Source: an uncultured Pseudomonas sp. (GTDB lineage Bacteria; Pseudomonadota; Gammaproteobacteria; Pseudomonadales; Pseudomonadaceae). Taken from it: 64,000 bases of DNA. Within the stretch, counting starts at the first letter, position 1. Every line of letters starts with the position of its first letter. The stretch spans positions 1 to 64,000 of the forward strand of contig NZ_CAJYDW010000001.1 in assembly GCF_913774235.1 (NCBI RefSeq). Direction: 5' to 3'. The notes under the pieces were generated by a model that made no database searches, was not told the DNA's origin, and worked only from the letters and a program-made list of their open reading frames with translations. A program made the position numbers and the translations under genes. Shown piece by piece: positions 55,859-64,000 of this stretch.

Positions 55859-56469
55859 CCGGGGGCGCTCCGATCGCTGCGGTTGAGCAGGTCCAACAGG
55901 GCCGACTGCAGCTCCCCGGCAGCCTCGGCGGCACCGATGTCTCCGGTCACTGCCGCATTCGCTAGGGCGTCAGCTGCGCCCAGCAGCCCCCAAAGTCCCG
56001 CCTTGGTCAGGCCGCTAGGGCCGACGAAGGGCGCCAGAAGCGCGGCGCACTTGTCGATGAACAGCTGTTGATAGCGGTACTTGACGGCGGATAGTTCCGG
56101 CGAGCCGCTCAAGGCCGCCAGCACCTCGGCGATGTCCCGCCCCTGGGTCAGGACGCAATTGACGTAGCTGATGGCGATGGCCCGCGCCTTGGCCTCCCGG
56201 GTCGGCTCGGCGGCGGCGACGGCCGCGTCGAACAGTGCCGTCTGGCGCACATCGTAATCCTCATACAGGGCTGCCAGCAGGCCGTTGCGACTACCGAAGT
56301 GATCGTAAACCAATGGCTTGGTGACCCCTGCTACTTCACTGAGGTGGATGAGGGTGAGCGCGTCGGTACCCTCGTCAGCGATCAGTTGCCAGGCCGCGTC
56401 CAGCAACTGGCGCGTACGGGCTTCACGGGATAGGCGTCGCCGCGAGGAGGCGCCAGGGGTAGACGTCAT
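55855..56469 (-). CDS. TetR-family regulator
   Basis: The 204-residue regulator has an N-terminal TetR helix-turn-helix (TRQLLDAAWQLIADEGTDALT, LIHLSEVAGVTKPLVYDHFG) and a variable ligand domain. It is co-transcribed with the quinone reductase gene (four-base overlap). Two matched palindromes lie upstream of that operon. It probably represses its own operon and responds to an electrophile or quinone. Confidence 0.88.
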   Translation of the reverse strand: MTSTPGASSRRRLSREARTRQLLDAAWQLIADEGTDALTLIHLSEVAGVTKPLVYDHFGSRNGLLAALYEDYDVRQTALFDAAVAAAEPTREAKARAIAISYVNCVLTQGRDIAEVLAALSGSPELSAVKYRYQQLFIDKCAALLAPFVGPSGLTKAGLWGLLGAADALANAAVTGDIGAAEAAGELQSALLDLLNRSDRSAPG

Positions 56470-57080
56470 CTAGGCCGCTCCTGCTGGGTACGGTGCTCAG
56501 CGAATAGGCTCTGCCCCAACGAGAGGGCCCGCTGGAGATGGGCTTCGGGATAGCCCACGTCGGAAGCCAGTAGCAGTGTCGATGTCTTCACCGGAGCGCC
56601 GCAGTAGCCGAAGATGCCGTGATCGATTTGAGTTTTCATGGCTCCCTCGTAACCGTGCCGCTCGAGGGTGCCGCGATCGGCGCCACCCAAGGCGACGAGA
56701 TGAACGGGTAGCCAGCCCAGCTTCCTCACCAGGGTGCCGTCCTTGTCTTCGTAGGCCCACCCGTAGCTGAAGACACGGTCGATCCAGCCTTTGAGCACCG
56801 CCGGGAAGGACCACCAATACAAGGGATAGACCAGCACCAGCGCATCTGCCCGTTCCAACCGGGCATGTTCGGCGGCGATATCGGCTGCTGGGGCGATATT
56901 TCCATGGAAGAGCGCCAAGTCTTCCCGATTGAAGCGTGGATCAAAGCCTGCGCCGATGAGATCGGCGATTTCCCACGAGTCCGCAGAATTGGCCGCGGCA
57001 ATACCCTTGGCAAGCTCAGCGGCGATGGCGTTGGTCAAGGAATCTTGCAAGGGATGGGCGACGACGATGAGGGCATGCAT
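56466..57080 (-). CDS. NAD(P)H:quinone oxidoreductase, flavodoxin-like
   Basis: The 204-residue protein begins MHALIVVAHPLQDSLTNAIA and has DALVLVYPLYWWSFPAVLKG and VFSYGWAYEDKDGTLVRKLG of the NQO1/KefF/MdaB group. It uses FAD or FMN to reduce quinones by two electrons and avoids radical formation. It is co-transcribed with the TetR gene and preceded by a double palindrome operator. Confidence 0.88.
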   Translation of the reverse strand: MHALIVVAHPLQDSLTNAIAAELAKGIAAANSADSWEIADLIGAGFDPRFNREDLALFHGNIAPAADIAAEHARLERADALVLVYPLYWWSFPAVLKGWIDRVFSYGWAYEDKDGTLVRKLGWLPVHLVALGGADRGTLERHGYEGAMKTQIDHGIFGYCGAPVKTSTLLLASDVGYPEAHLQRALSLGQSLFAEHRTQQERPR

Positions 57081-57098
57081 CAGAGATAGCCTCAGAAG

Positions 57099-57135
57099 TT
57101 AATTTACCAACAGTAAGTTACCTTTGGTAAATTAA
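57099..57135. promoter_or_regulatory. Double TTAC-N5-GTAA operator
   Basis: Two copies of TTAC-N5-GTAA lie at 57104-57116 and 57118-57130, within a larger palindrome whose outer arms are TTAATTTACCAA and TTGGTAAATTAA. It lies 19 bases upstream of the quinone reductase start. Two adjacent sites of this kind suit two TetR dimers. Confidence 0.85.
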
Positions 57136-57164
57136 CTCGTCTACCTCTCCTGATCTATCGCCAT

Positions 57165-58568
57165 TCAGAGCCCTGCCAGCAACGCCCCGAGCCTGGCCAT
57201 GGCCGCCTCGCTGCGCTCGTCCCAGGGATGGCCGCAATTGAGTCTGATGCAGTGGCGAAAGCCCTGCTGCGCGGAAAAGATCGGTCCCGGTGCCAGGCTG
57301 ATGCCCTCGGCCAGGGCCTGGCGATAGAGCGCCAGGCTATCGACGCGCTCAGGTAGTTCGAACCAGAGAAAGTAACCGCCCTGGGGCCGGCTGACCTGGG
57401 TGTCGGCGGGAAAGTAGCGCCGCGCCGCGGCCAGCATCGCCTGGCGCTGACGGTCGAGGCTCAGCCGCAGGCGGCGCAGATGGCGATCGTAGCCGCCGTG
57501 CTGCAGATAGTCGGCCAGGGCGGCCTGAGCCGGCATCGAGGGGGTGATGGTGGTCATCAGCCGCAACCGGGCGACGGCGCCGGCCTGGCGTCCGGCGGCG
57601 ATCCAGCCGATGCGGTAGCCCGGCGCTAGGCACTTGGAGAAGGACCCGCAGTGCAGCACCAGGCCATCGGTGTCGAAGCGCTTGACCGGGCGGTGCGGTT
57701 CACTGCCGCTGTAAAGCTCGGCATAGACGTCGTCTTCCAGCAGCGGCACCTGGTGGCGTTGCAGCAGGCCATAGAGGCGCTGCTGGGCGCGGTCGTCGAG
57801 ACTGACCCCGGTGGGATTCTGCAAGCCGCTCATGAACCAGCAGGCCTTGATCGGCAGGCGACTCAGGGCTTCTTCCAGGGCATCCAGATTGAGGCCCCGC
57901 TCGGCATCGACGGGGATCTCCACCGCCTTGAGCTGCAACCGCTCCAGCACCTGCAGGCTGGCATAGAAAGCCGGGCTTTCCACTGCGACCAGATCGCCGG
58001 GGCGGGTCAGGCTCTGCAGGCCCAGGTTCAGCGCCTCCAAGGCGCCGTGGGTGATCACCAGTTCTTCGCCGACGTCGGGCATGCCGGCCAGGCCGTAGCG
58101 CCGGGTGATCTGCCGGCGCAATTCGGGATGACCAGGGGTGACGTAGGCGGTGAGGTCCTGGGCGGGCAGGTCGCGCAGGCCGTGGGCCATGCTGCGCGCC
58201 AGTCGCGCCAGGGGAAAGAGATCGGGACTGGGAAAGGCCGAGCCGAAGGGCACGATGCCTGGGTCCTGCAGCGATTGCAGCACCGAATAGACCAGGTCGC
58301 TCACCGCTACCTCGGTGCCTTCCAGGGGGGCCAGCAGCGGCGCCGTGTCTCGCGCCCGCGCCGGTTCGCGGACGAAATAGCCGGACCGCTCGCGCGCCTC
58401 GATCAGGCCGCGGCTCTCCAGCAGGTAATAGGCCTGGAACACCGTGGAGGGGCTGATGCCATGGGTCTGGCTGGCGCTGCGCACCGAAGGCAAGCGCTCG
58501 CCGGGGGCGAGGACGCCGGTGGTCATCAGGGTGGCGAGCTGGTCGGCGAATCTTTCGTAGCGCTTCAT
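57165..58568 (-). CDS. MocR-type regulator (GntR HTH plus aminotransferase)
   Basis: The 467-residue protein has an N-terminal GntR helix-turn-helix (YERFADQLATLMTTGVLAPG, SVRSASQTHGISPSTVFQAY) and a fold-type I aminotransferase domain with the PLP lysine in CGSFSKCLAPGYRIGW. MocR proteins bind PLP and control amino-acid or PLP genes, sometimes as PdxR. The target is not clear; the divergent small gene at 58714 is one candidate. Confidence 0.9.
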   Translation of the reverse strand: MKRYERFADQLATLMTTGVLAPGERLPSVRSASQTHGISPSTVFQAYYLLESRGLIEARERSGYFVREPARARDTAPLLAPLEGTEVAVSDLVYSVLQSLQDPGIVPFGSAFPSPDLFPLARLARSMAHGLRDLPAQDLTAYVTPGHPELRRQITRRYGLAGMPDVGEELVITHGALEALNLGLQSLTRPGDLVAVESPAFYASLQVLERLQLKAVEIPVDAERGLNLDALEEALSRLPIKACWFMSGLQNPTGVSLDDRAQQRLYGLLQRHQVPLLEDDVYAELYSGSEPHRPVKRFDTDGLVLHCGSFSKCLAPGYRIGWIAAGRQAGAVARLRLMTTITPSMPAQAALADYLQHGGYDRHLRRLRLSLDRQRQAMLAAARRYFPADTQVSRPQGGYFLWFELPERVDSLALYRQALAEGISLAPGPIFSAQQGFRHCIRLNCGHPWDERSEAAMARLGALLAGL

Positions 58569-58713
58569 GCGGGGCCAGGACAGGGGAGACCATCAATATA
58601 GCGAGGCTGATTCCATCTGATCCGGTTTTTCCGGTGCCTACCTGCTGCTGTGAAGCTCAGGCGCCGGGGACTAGGCTGTACCTATCCCTTTTTGGCATCC
58701 CGCGGAGGCAGCC

Positions 58714-58842
58714 ATGGACGATGGTATCTTCATGATTCTTTTCAGCGTGCTCGCACTCATCCTGCTCGGCAGCGGCTACTACGCCTGCGTCATGCTGAAC
58801 AAGGATCGTCGCGACGTGGAAAAGAACGATCAGCTGCGCTGA
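58714..58842 (+). CDS. Small single-helix membrane protein, 42 residues
   Basis: The product starts MDDGIFMILFSVLALILLGS and continues GYYACVMLNKDRRDVEKNDQ-LR. One strong membrane helix (about residues 5-27) is followed by a charged tail, which suggests an inside C-terminus by the positive-inside rule. GCGGAGG lies seven bases before the ATG. It lies between the MocR and YbaK genes, divergent from the first, with a 13-base tail overlap of the second. No known family. Confidence 0.7.
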   Translation: MDDGIFMILFSVLALILLGSGYYACVMLNKDRRDVEKNDQLR

Positions 58843-59306
58843 TCGCCTACCTCGCAGACATCCACCCAGCGCGCCTCGCTGAGGGCGGCCAGCCGCTCCG
58901 GAGTGAGGCGCACGCAGCTGTGGATGGCACCCGCAGCCGGTAGCACCTCGTCGAAGGCTTTCAGCGATTCGTCGCAATAGACCGGCAGCGGTGTGGCCAG
59001 CCCAAACGGGCAGACGCCGCCCACCGGATGACCGGTGAGGCCTTCCACGATGGCGGCATCGAGCAGCTTCGCCTTGCCACCGAAGGCGGCCTTGAGCTTG
59101 CGGTTATCCAGTCGCGCATCGCCGCGCGCCACCAGCAGCAACTGCTGCTCCCCGACTTTCAGTCCCAGGGTCTTGGCGATCCGCCCCGGCTCCACGCCGT
59201 GGGCAGCCGCGGCCAGGGTGACGGTCGCGGTGCTGGTGGTGGCCTCGAGAATCTCGAGATCGGGGGCGATACGGGCGAGGTGCTGGCGGACGGAGTCGAG
59301 GCTCAT
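58830..59306 (-). CDS. YbaK/EbsC-type aminoacyl-tRNA deacylase
   Basis: From ATG 59306 the product is 158 residues. It has the YbaK/ProX pattern LEATTSTATVTLAAAAHGVE, the lysine region KTLGLKVGEQQLLLVARGD and GHPVGGVCPFGLATPLPVYC. Such proteins hydrolyse Cys-tRNA(Pro) or other mischarged tRNA. An AGGA six bases before 59306 favours this ATG over two upstream ones. The conserved glycine-proline residues are intact. Confidence 0.85.
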   Translation of the reverse strand: MSLDSVRQHLARIAPDLEILEATTSTATVTLAAAAHGVEPGRIAKTLGLKVGEQQLLLVARGDARLDNRKLKAAFGGKAKLLDAAIVEGLTGHPVGGVCPFGLATPLPVYCDESLKAFDEVLPAAGAIHSCVRLTPERLAALSEARWVDVCEVGDQRS

Positions 59307-59346
59307 GGACATTCCTGGCATTTACCGAAGAGTCGACCGTGCCGAT

Positions 59347-59760
59347 TCAATCGGCCGCTGTCCAGTTCTCGCACGTCAAATCGGTGACCCGGCTGAATTC
59401 CCGCAGATTGTTGCTGACCAGGATCAGCGCCCTAGCGCGGGCATGGGCGGCGATCCACAGGTCGTTGTTGCCGATGACCTTGCCCTGGCGCTCCAGCTCG
59501 GCGCGAATGGCGCCGTAGTGTTCGGCGCATTCCGCATCCAACTCCAGCACGGCGATCTGCTGCCGCAGTTGCTCCAAAATCGCTCGCGTGCGCTCGGGCT
59601 GCTGACTCTTGGCCGCGCCATGGCAGAGTTCGCCCCAGGTGATCGCGGACATCGCCAGTTCATCGCGCCCGTGCTGAGCGAAACGTTCGCGGACTTGCGG
59701 CGGATTGTGCTTGGCGATGTAGATGCAGATATTAGTGTCGAGTAGATAGCGAGCAGGCAC
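59347..59760 (-). CDS. vapC: VapC-type toxin (PIN domain ribonuclease)
   Basis: The 137-residue protein has the PIN acidic residues (YLLDTNICIYI, Asp near residue 8; ELDAECAEHYG; NNDLWIAAHA). It probably cleaves RNA, often tRNA-fMet in this family. It uses a GTG that overlaps the vapB stop by one base (TAGTG), which forces coupling. No transposase or phage sequence is nearby. Confidence 0.9.
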   Translation of the reverse strand: MPARYLLDTNICIYIAKHNPPQVRERFAQHGRDELAMSAITWGELCHGAAKSQQPERTRAILEQLRQQIAVLELDAECAEHYGAIRAELERQGKVIGNNDLWIAAHARARALILVSNNLREFSRVTDLTCENWTAAD

Positions 59761-59984
59761 TAGAACTCTTCCCGTACCTGAGGTGGACTGTCTTCCCGCT
59801 CCAGCGTCGCCAGCGACAGGGCAGCCAGGGTGTCGAAGATGTCGGCGGCACTGGGGCGCAGCTCACGTAGAACGATTTCGTCTCCGCGGCGGAAAATCTC
59901 CACCCGATCCGACTCGAAACGAAATTCCTTGGGCAGGCGCAAGGCCTGGCTATTACCGGACTTGAACACACGGGCTTCGGCCAT
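59760..59984 (-). CDS. vapB: VapB-type antitoxin (AbrB fold)
   Basis: The 74-residue protein begins MAEARVFKSGNSQALRLPKEFRF, the SpoVT/AbrB DNA-binding fold, and has a C-terminal toxin-binding tail. A GGAG site six bases before 59984 favours this ATG; a preceding ATG could add one residue. It neutralises VapC and binds its own promoter, where two palindromes are found at 60002-60023. Confidence 0.9.
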   Translation of the reverse strand: MAEARVFKSGNSQALRLPKEFRFESDRVEIFRRGDEIVLRELRPSAADIFDTLAALSLATLEREDSPPQVREEF

Positions 59985-60001
59985 CATCGGCTCCCAATGA
60001 C

Positions 60002-60023
60002 GTATATACATCATCGTATATAC
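60002..60023. promoter_or_regulatory. Paired GTATATAC palindromes before vapBC
   Basis: GTATATAC occurs at 60002-60009 and 60016-60023, 14 bases apart, directly upstream of vapB. Each copy is self-palindromic and also resembles a -10 box. It fits an autorepressor site of VapBC. Confidence 0.7.
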
Positions 60024-60048
60024 GCTGCCCCATCTGATCAAGCGACTC

Positions 60049-61425
60049 TCAGCACTCCACGAAGGTGACGGCCAGGCCGCCGCGTGAGGTTTCCTTGTAC
60101 TTGTCGTGCATGTCCGCGCCGGTTTCCTTCATGGTGCGGATCACCTGGTCGAGGGAGATGAAGTGCTCGCCGTCGCCGCGCAGGGCCATCTGGGCGGCAT
60201 TGATCGCCTTGACCGCGGCGATGGCATTGCGCTCGATGCAGGGCACCTGCACCAGCCCGCCGACCGGATCGCAGGTCAGGCCCAGGTTGTGCTCCAGGCC
60301 GATCTCGGCGGCGTTTTCCAGCTGCGCCGGACTGGCGCCCAGCACCTCGGCCAGACCCGCGGCGGCCATGGCGCAGGCCGAGCCCACCTCACCCTGGCAG
60401 CCCACCTCGGCGCCGGAGATGGAGGCGTTCTTCTTGCACAGGATGCCGACGGCGGCGGCGGCCAGCATGAAGCGCACCACGTCGTCGTCGCAGGCGTCGG
60501 GGTTGAATTTCATGTAGTACATCAGCACGGCGGGGATGATGCCGGCTGCACCGTTGGTGGGTGCGGTGACCATGCGGCCACCGGCGGCGTTCTCCTCGTT
60601 CACCGCCAGAGCAAAGAGATTGACCCATTCCATGGCGGAGAGGGTGGAGCCGATGACATTGGGCTTGCCGATGGCCTGCAGACTCTGATGCAGGCGGGCA
60701 GCGCGGCGACGCACCTTGAGGCCGCCCGGCAGGATGCCTTCGTTGGCGAGCCCGTTCTGGACGCATTCCTTCATCACGCCCCAGATGCGCAGTAGGCCGC
60801 TGCGAATCTCGTCTTCGGAGCGCCAGCTCTTCTCGTTCGCCAGCATCAGTTCGGCCACGCCCAGGCCGTGGGTACGGCACAGGTGCAGCAGCTCGGCGCC
60901 GCTGGAGAAGTCATAGGGCAATGCGGTGGTGTCGTTGTCCAGCAGGCCGCTAGCGGCCTGCTCGGCGTCCACCACGAAGCCACCGCCCACGGAATAGTAG
61001 GTGGCTTCGGCCACCTCGCCGGTGGCGCCGAAGGCGGTCAGGGTCATGGCATTGGGATGGTAGGGCAGGCTTTCGTCCAGCAGCAGCAGGTCTTCCTGCC
61101 AGTCGAAGTTGATCGGGTGGGTGCCGGCGAGCAGCAGCTTGCGCTCGCTGCGCAGCACCTCGATGCGTGGCTCCACGGCAGCGGGATCGACGCGATCCGG
61201 CCATTCGCCCATCAGGCCGATCAGGGTGGCTCGGTCGGTGCCATGGCCGACCCCGGTGGCCGACAGCGAACCGTAGAGACGCACCTCGACCCGCTTGACC
61301 TGCTCCAGCAATCCTTCGTCGACCAGGCGCTGGGCGAAGAGGGCACCGGCCCGCATCGGTCCCACGGTATGGGAGCTGGACGGACCCACGCCGATTTTGA
61401 ACAGGTCGAAGACGCTGATGGCCAT
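60049..61425 (-). CDS. sdaA: L-serine ammonia-lyase, iron-sulfur type
   Basis: The 458-residue enzyme begins [20 protein letters not shown], with conserved SSSHT and cysteine ligands for the [4Fe-4S] cluster ([40 protein letters not shown]). It converts serine to pyruvate and ammonia. The ATG at 61425 gives the family start. It is divergent from a LysR-family gene, its likely regulator. The allele could also be called sdaB. Confidence 0.94.
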   Translation of the reverse strand: MAISVFDLFKIGVGPSSSHTVGPMRAGALFAQRLVDEGLLEQVKRVEVRLYGSLSATGVGHGTDRATLIGLMGEWPDRVDPAAVEPRIEVLRSERKLLLAGTHPINFDWQEDLLLLDESLPYHPNAMTLTAFGATGEVAEATYYSVGGGFVVDAEQAASGLLDNDTTALPYDFSSGAELLHLCRTHGLGVAELMLANEKSWRSEDEIRSGLLRIWGVMKECVQNGLANEGILPGGLKVRRRAARLHQSLQAIGKPNVIGSTLSAMEWVNLFALAVNEENAAGGRMVTAPTNGAAGIIPAVLMYYMKFNPDACDDDVVRFMLAAAAVGILCKKNASISGAEVGCQGEVGSACAMAAAGLAEVLGASPAQLENAAEIGLEHNLGLTCDPVGGLVQVPCIERNAIAAVKAINAAQMALRGDGEHFISLDQVIRTMKETGADMHDKYKETSRGGLAVTFVEC

Positions 61426-61551
61426 GACGATAATCCCAGAGTGAGCTTGAATGGGCGCCAGACAGGATGTTGGCGGATAGCCCATAGTGGTGATAAGCCT
61501 CCCAGTCGCACAAACGAAAGCTTCTAAGCGATCCTTTAGCGGAACTCATCG

Positions 61552-62487
61552 ATGAGCCGGATCCTCAACGCCCAAACCCAGGCTTGGCTGCAGGTCTTCG
61601 CCTGCGCCGCCCGGCACCTCTCCTTCACGCGCTGCGCCGAAGAGCTGCACGTGACCCCCGGCGCCATCAGCCAGCAGATGCGCCAGCTGGAGGAGCGCCT
61701 GGGCTTCAAGCTGTTTCACCGCGTGGCGCGGGGCCTGGAACTGACCGCCGAAGGCCAGCGCCTGGCGACCACCCTGAACCAGGCCTATGGCCTGATCGAC
61801 GCCGAGCTACGCCGCCTCAATGCCGGCCAGTTCGGCGGGGTGGTACGGCTGCGGTCGATTCCCTCCTTCCTCGGCAAGTGGCTGACGCCGCGCCTGCCGC
61901 GGCTGCAGGAGCGCTTTCCCGATCTGCAGTTGCGGCTGGTAGCCGAGGACAGCAGTTGGTCGCTGCGCGAGGGCGAGTTCGACCTGGCCATCGACCTCAA
62001 CGACGGCAGCTATCCGGGTCTGGCCTCGACGCCGCTGATGGAAGAGGAAATCTTCCCGGTCTGCGCGCCCAGCCTGCTGGCGGGGCGACCGCCGCTGGAG
62101 CGGCCGGAGGACCTAGAGTTCTATCCCCTGCTGCACGACATCACCGCCTGGCGCGGCAGTTACGAATACGCCGAATGGGAGTTCTATCTCGCCAGCATCG
62201 GCGCCCCGGCGCTGGATGTGCGGCGAGGCCACACCTTCAACCGCAACCACCTGACCATCGAGGCGGCCATCGCCGGCATGGGCGTGGCCATCGCCCGCCG
62301 TGCCCTGATCACCGACGAACTGGCTCGCGGCGCGCTGGTGGTGCCGCCCTTCGGGCGTTCGGTACCGGCGCACAAGAGGTACATGCTGCTCTATGCCCAG
62401 GGCGCCCTGGCCGATCCGCGGCTACGCGCCCTGCACGATTGGCTGGTGCTGGAGGCCGACCAGATGGTGCTGGCGCAGCCGGCCTGA
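61552..62487 (+). CDS. LysR-family regulator next to sdaA
   Basis: The 311-residue protein has a LysR helix-turn-helix (VFACAARHLSFTRCAEELHV, TPGAISQQMRQLEERLGFK) and a GcvA/DsdC-like effector domain. It is divergent from sdaA across a 126-base gap and probably activates it in response to serine or a related amino acid. This is inferred from context. The repeats that follow are unrelated. Confidence 0.88.
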   Translation: MSRILNAQTQAWLQVFACAARHLSFTRCAEELHVTPGAISQQMRQLEERLGFKLFHRVARGLELTAEGQRLATTLNQAYGLIDAELRRLNAGQFGGVVRLRSIPSFLGKWLTPRLPRLQERFPDLQLRLVAEDSSWSLREGEFDLAIDLNDGSYPGLASTPLMEEEIFPVCAPSLLAGRPPLERPEDLEFYPLLHDITAWRGSYEYAEWEFYLASIGAPALDVRRGHTFNRNHLTIEAAIAGMGVAIARRALITDELARGALVVPPFGRSVPAHKRYMLLYAQGALADPRLRALHDWLVLEADQMVLAQPA

Positions 62488-62500
62488 GGAGCTGCGTAGT

Positions 62501-62692
62501 GTGGAAAACGGCGCAGCCTTTTCTGCGGTGAGTTCGCTATTAGGCGTGCCCTCACCCCAGCCCTCTCCCGCAGGGAGAGGGGGCTGTCCGAGCGGGCGGT
62601 AGTGGCTTTGATAGGTTTTCGGAAAGCCTGATGGACCGTTGCGGGGCTTACCTGTAGGAGCGGCCGCATCGGCGGACCGCCATGACCGCGAT
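62501..62692. repeat. Intergenic repeats, mirror of the cluster at 41811-42081
   Basis: In order: a GTGGAAAAC...TTTTCTGCGG variant (62501-62530), CCCTCACCCCAGCCCTCTCC and its pairing CGCAGGGAGAGGGGG (62549-62583, the reverse orientation of the copy near 42000), and a REP unit from TGTAGGAGCGGCC to ACCGCGAT (62653-62692). The 228-base gap holds nothing else visible. Confidence 0.75.
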
Positions 62693-62715
62693 GGGAGGCA
62701 GTCCGAGCTGCGCCT

Positions 62716-63357
62716 TCACCGCCCCAGCTTGCGCAACTCGTCCGATTCCACCACTCGCACGCCCTTGCCTTCTTCGAGGGCCAGGCGCCAGAGGGCGCGG
62801 GCCAGGACGGCGGCTTCGATGCCATGCCATTTACCTGGCAGCCATTGCGACAGAGGCGCTGCCAGGCGCTCGCCCAGGCGTTCTTCCTGGCGTTGGCCGA
62901 TCAGCAGCGAGGGGCGGGCCAAGGTCAGTTGGGGCCAGCCTTGACCGCGTAGGGCTTCTTCCAGCTCGCCCTTGACCTTGTTGTAGAAGATCGATGATTG
63001 CGGATCGGCGCCGATGGCGCTGACCACGATGTAGTGGCGCGCACCCAGCTCCAGGGCGCGCTGGCCGACCGCCAGCGGCAGGCCATAGTCCACCGCGCGA
63101 AAGGCAGCTTCGGAGCCGGCCTGTTTCATGGTGGTACCAAGGCAGCAGAAGGCCACGTCGAGGGGGCCTTCCAGGGTCGGCAACAGACTGTTGAGATCAC
63201 CGACCGGGTTATCCAGGCGTGCATGTTCTGCCAGCGGTCGCCGCGTCGGCGCCAGCACGCGGGGTACCGTCGGCTCGTTGAGCAGCCGGTCGAGCAGGTG
63301 TTCGCCGGTCAGGCCAGTGGCGCCGGCGATGAGGGCATGCTGGGGCGTCAGGTACAC
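62716..63357 (-). CDS. NAD(P)-binding oxidoreductase, HTATIP2-like
   Basis: From the GTG at 63357 the product is 213 residues, starting with the dinucleotide motif [39 protein letters not shown] and [20 protein letters not shown] fit the atypical SDR (HTATIP2/YtfG-like) family. The substrate is not known. AGGAG lies eight bases before the GTG. The frame runs further upstream, but is then a shadow of the peptidase gene. Confidence 0.82.
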   Translation of the reverse strand: MYLTPQHALIAGATGLTGEHLLDRLLNEPTVPRVLAPTRRPLAEHARLDNPVGDLNSLLPTLEGPLDVAFCCLGTTMKQAGSEAAFRAVDYGLPLAVGQRALELGARHYIVVSAIGADPQSSIFYNKVKGELEEALRGQGWPQLTLARPSLLIGQRQEERLGERLAAPLSQWLPGKWHGIEAAVLARALWRLALEEGKGVRVVESDELRKLGR

Positions 63358-63446
63358 GGGGCTCTCCTTGGTAGCGGCGGCCACTTCTGCCGAATTGGAC
63401 CGCGGACGTTCCGGTTGTTCATCAAGGCCGCCGGCAAGACGTGCAC

Positions 63447-64000
63447 TCAGCGACTCGCGCGCCAGGCACGCCACTTCTGCAGCACGGCAGGCGGGGCCCA
63501 CAGCTGGGGCTCGGACGGGTCGAAGCCTTCGGTCTTCTCGCGCACCGAGACCGTGTCGCGGGCGCGCTGGAAGGCCTGCTCGGGATCGTCGGTATGCTGG
63601 AAGGCCTCGGCGAAGAGGGCACGGCCGAAATAGGTGAAGTCGGCTTCGTCGGTGCAGCCGAAGGAGGTGCGATCGGCCTTGGAGGCGGTCATCACCAGGG
63701 TGTGGTCGTCCTGCAGTTGGGGAATGAAGCCGCCACTGTAGCAACTGGAGACGATGACCACCTTGTCCCGGCCACGCAGGGGCGCGAGCAGGCGCCCGAG
63801 TTCCGCCGCCGGCAGGCTGGAGAGATCCAGCCCGGGTTGGTCGAGGACCAGTTGGTGGTCGGCCGAGCCGTGGCTGGTCAGGTAGATGACGATGAGGTCT
63901 TCCGGTCCGGTGCGCTGGGCCAGGGTCTGGATGCTTTGGTAGAGATTCTCGCGGGTGGCCAGTGGGTGATCGCTGCGGATGTCCTTGGCGTTGATCAGGT
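63447..64000 (-). CDS. C13/caspase-like peptidase (N-terminus outside the window)
   Basis: The frame runs off the window end. The visible 184 residues contain the caspase-hemoglobinase dyad: histidine in [15 protein letters not shown] and cysteine in [16 protein letters not shown]. They end in a tail KWRAWRASR. This is a Peptidase C13 (legumain-like) domain of bacterial membrane or secreted proteins. The N-terminal signal or membrane segment is not visible. The partner substrate is unknown. Confidence 0.85.
   Translation of the reverse strand, partial: LINAKDIRSDHPLATRENLYQSIQTLAQRTGPEDLIVIYLTSHGSADHQLVLDQPGLDLSSLPAAELGRLLAPLRGRDKVVIVSSCYSGGFIPQLQDDHTLVMTASKADRTSFGCTDEADFTYFGRALFAEAFQHTDDPEQAFQRARDTVSVREKTEGFDPSEPQLWAPPAVLQKWRAWRASR

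Noticed and set aside
61500..61551. A LysR T-N11-A site between sdaA and its regulator
   Set aside because: CTAAGCGATCCTTTAG is a partial inverted repeat, but spacing does not fit T-N11-A exactly and no second site is seen.

Overview
The window is a continuous piece of a gamma-proteobacterial chromosome, high in GC, and almost certainly Pseudomonas. The evidence is the S10-spc-alpha ribosomal superoperon ending in rplQ and followed by katA, the ribD/ribC/ribBA/ribE-nusB-thiL-pgpA block next to dxs-ispA-xseB, an OprG/OmpW porin beside a DUF2796/ABC/DUF3299 operon, and Pseudomonas-type REP and GC-rich intergenic repeats. Protein sequences resemble the P. oryzihabitans/P. psychrotolerans group, but I cannot fix the species without a search. 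Relative to my memory of P. aeruginosa PAO1 the blocks are the same but joined differently, so there are synteny breaks.

Layout. 1-14055: the 3' end of tuf, then 28 genes for ribosomal proteins, SecY and RpoA on the + strand. This region has three promoters (before rpsJ, rpsH and rpsM), each directly behind a hairpin. 14204-19950: catalase, a YccS-type inner-membrane protein and two SDR-type sugar-nucleotide genes. 19965-24372: OprG/OmpW and a probable zinc-related ABC operon on the - strand, plus a small unknown gene. 24385-26431: CnoX-like thioredoxin, a methyltransferase and a YbaY lipoprotein. 26623-34491: nrdR, the riboflavin cluster with an FMN riboswitch, nusB, thiL, pgpA, a retropepsin-like protease, a MITE-like element and ribA. 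34492-39993: a chemoreceptor with a FliA promoter, then dxs, ispA and xseB. 40072-41798: ilvA behind what looks like a complete Ile/Thr leader-peptide attenuator. 41811-43159: a repeat cluster and a DUF748 protein. 43298-49575: diguanylate cyclase, pyrophosphatase, MtfA, DedA, AdhP and an aldehyde dehydrogenase. 49622-51714: a sigma-54 promoter, three operator palindromes and the divergent AcoR-like activator. 51711-64000: TehA/SLAC1-type transporter, mpl, ubiX, a TetR/quinone reductase pair with its operator, a MocR regulator, a 42-residue membrane protein, YbaK, a VapBC pair, sdaA with a LysR regulator, a NAD(P)-binding protein and the end of a caspase-like C13 peptidase.

How the parts work together. 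The first 14 kb supplies the translation apparatus, the Sec translocon channel and the RNA polymerase alpha subunit. The rib genes form a nearly complete riboflavin pathway: RibA, RibD, RibBA, RibE and RibC; the phosphatase step is not seen. NusB is the partner of S10 (rpsJ). Dxs and IspA start and extend isoprenoid synthesis. The ethanol/aldehyde enzymes AdhP and ALDH sit next to a sigma-54 activator likely to control at least the ALDH.

No defence island, prophage, CRISPR array or secondary-metabolite cluster is visible. The most interesting material is regulatory: the ilvA attenuator, a 16-codon upstream ORF coupled to ribC behind the FMN riboswitch, the sigma-54/operator array, the FliA-driven receptor with an unusual topology, and terminator-promoter junctions inside the ribosomal superoperon.
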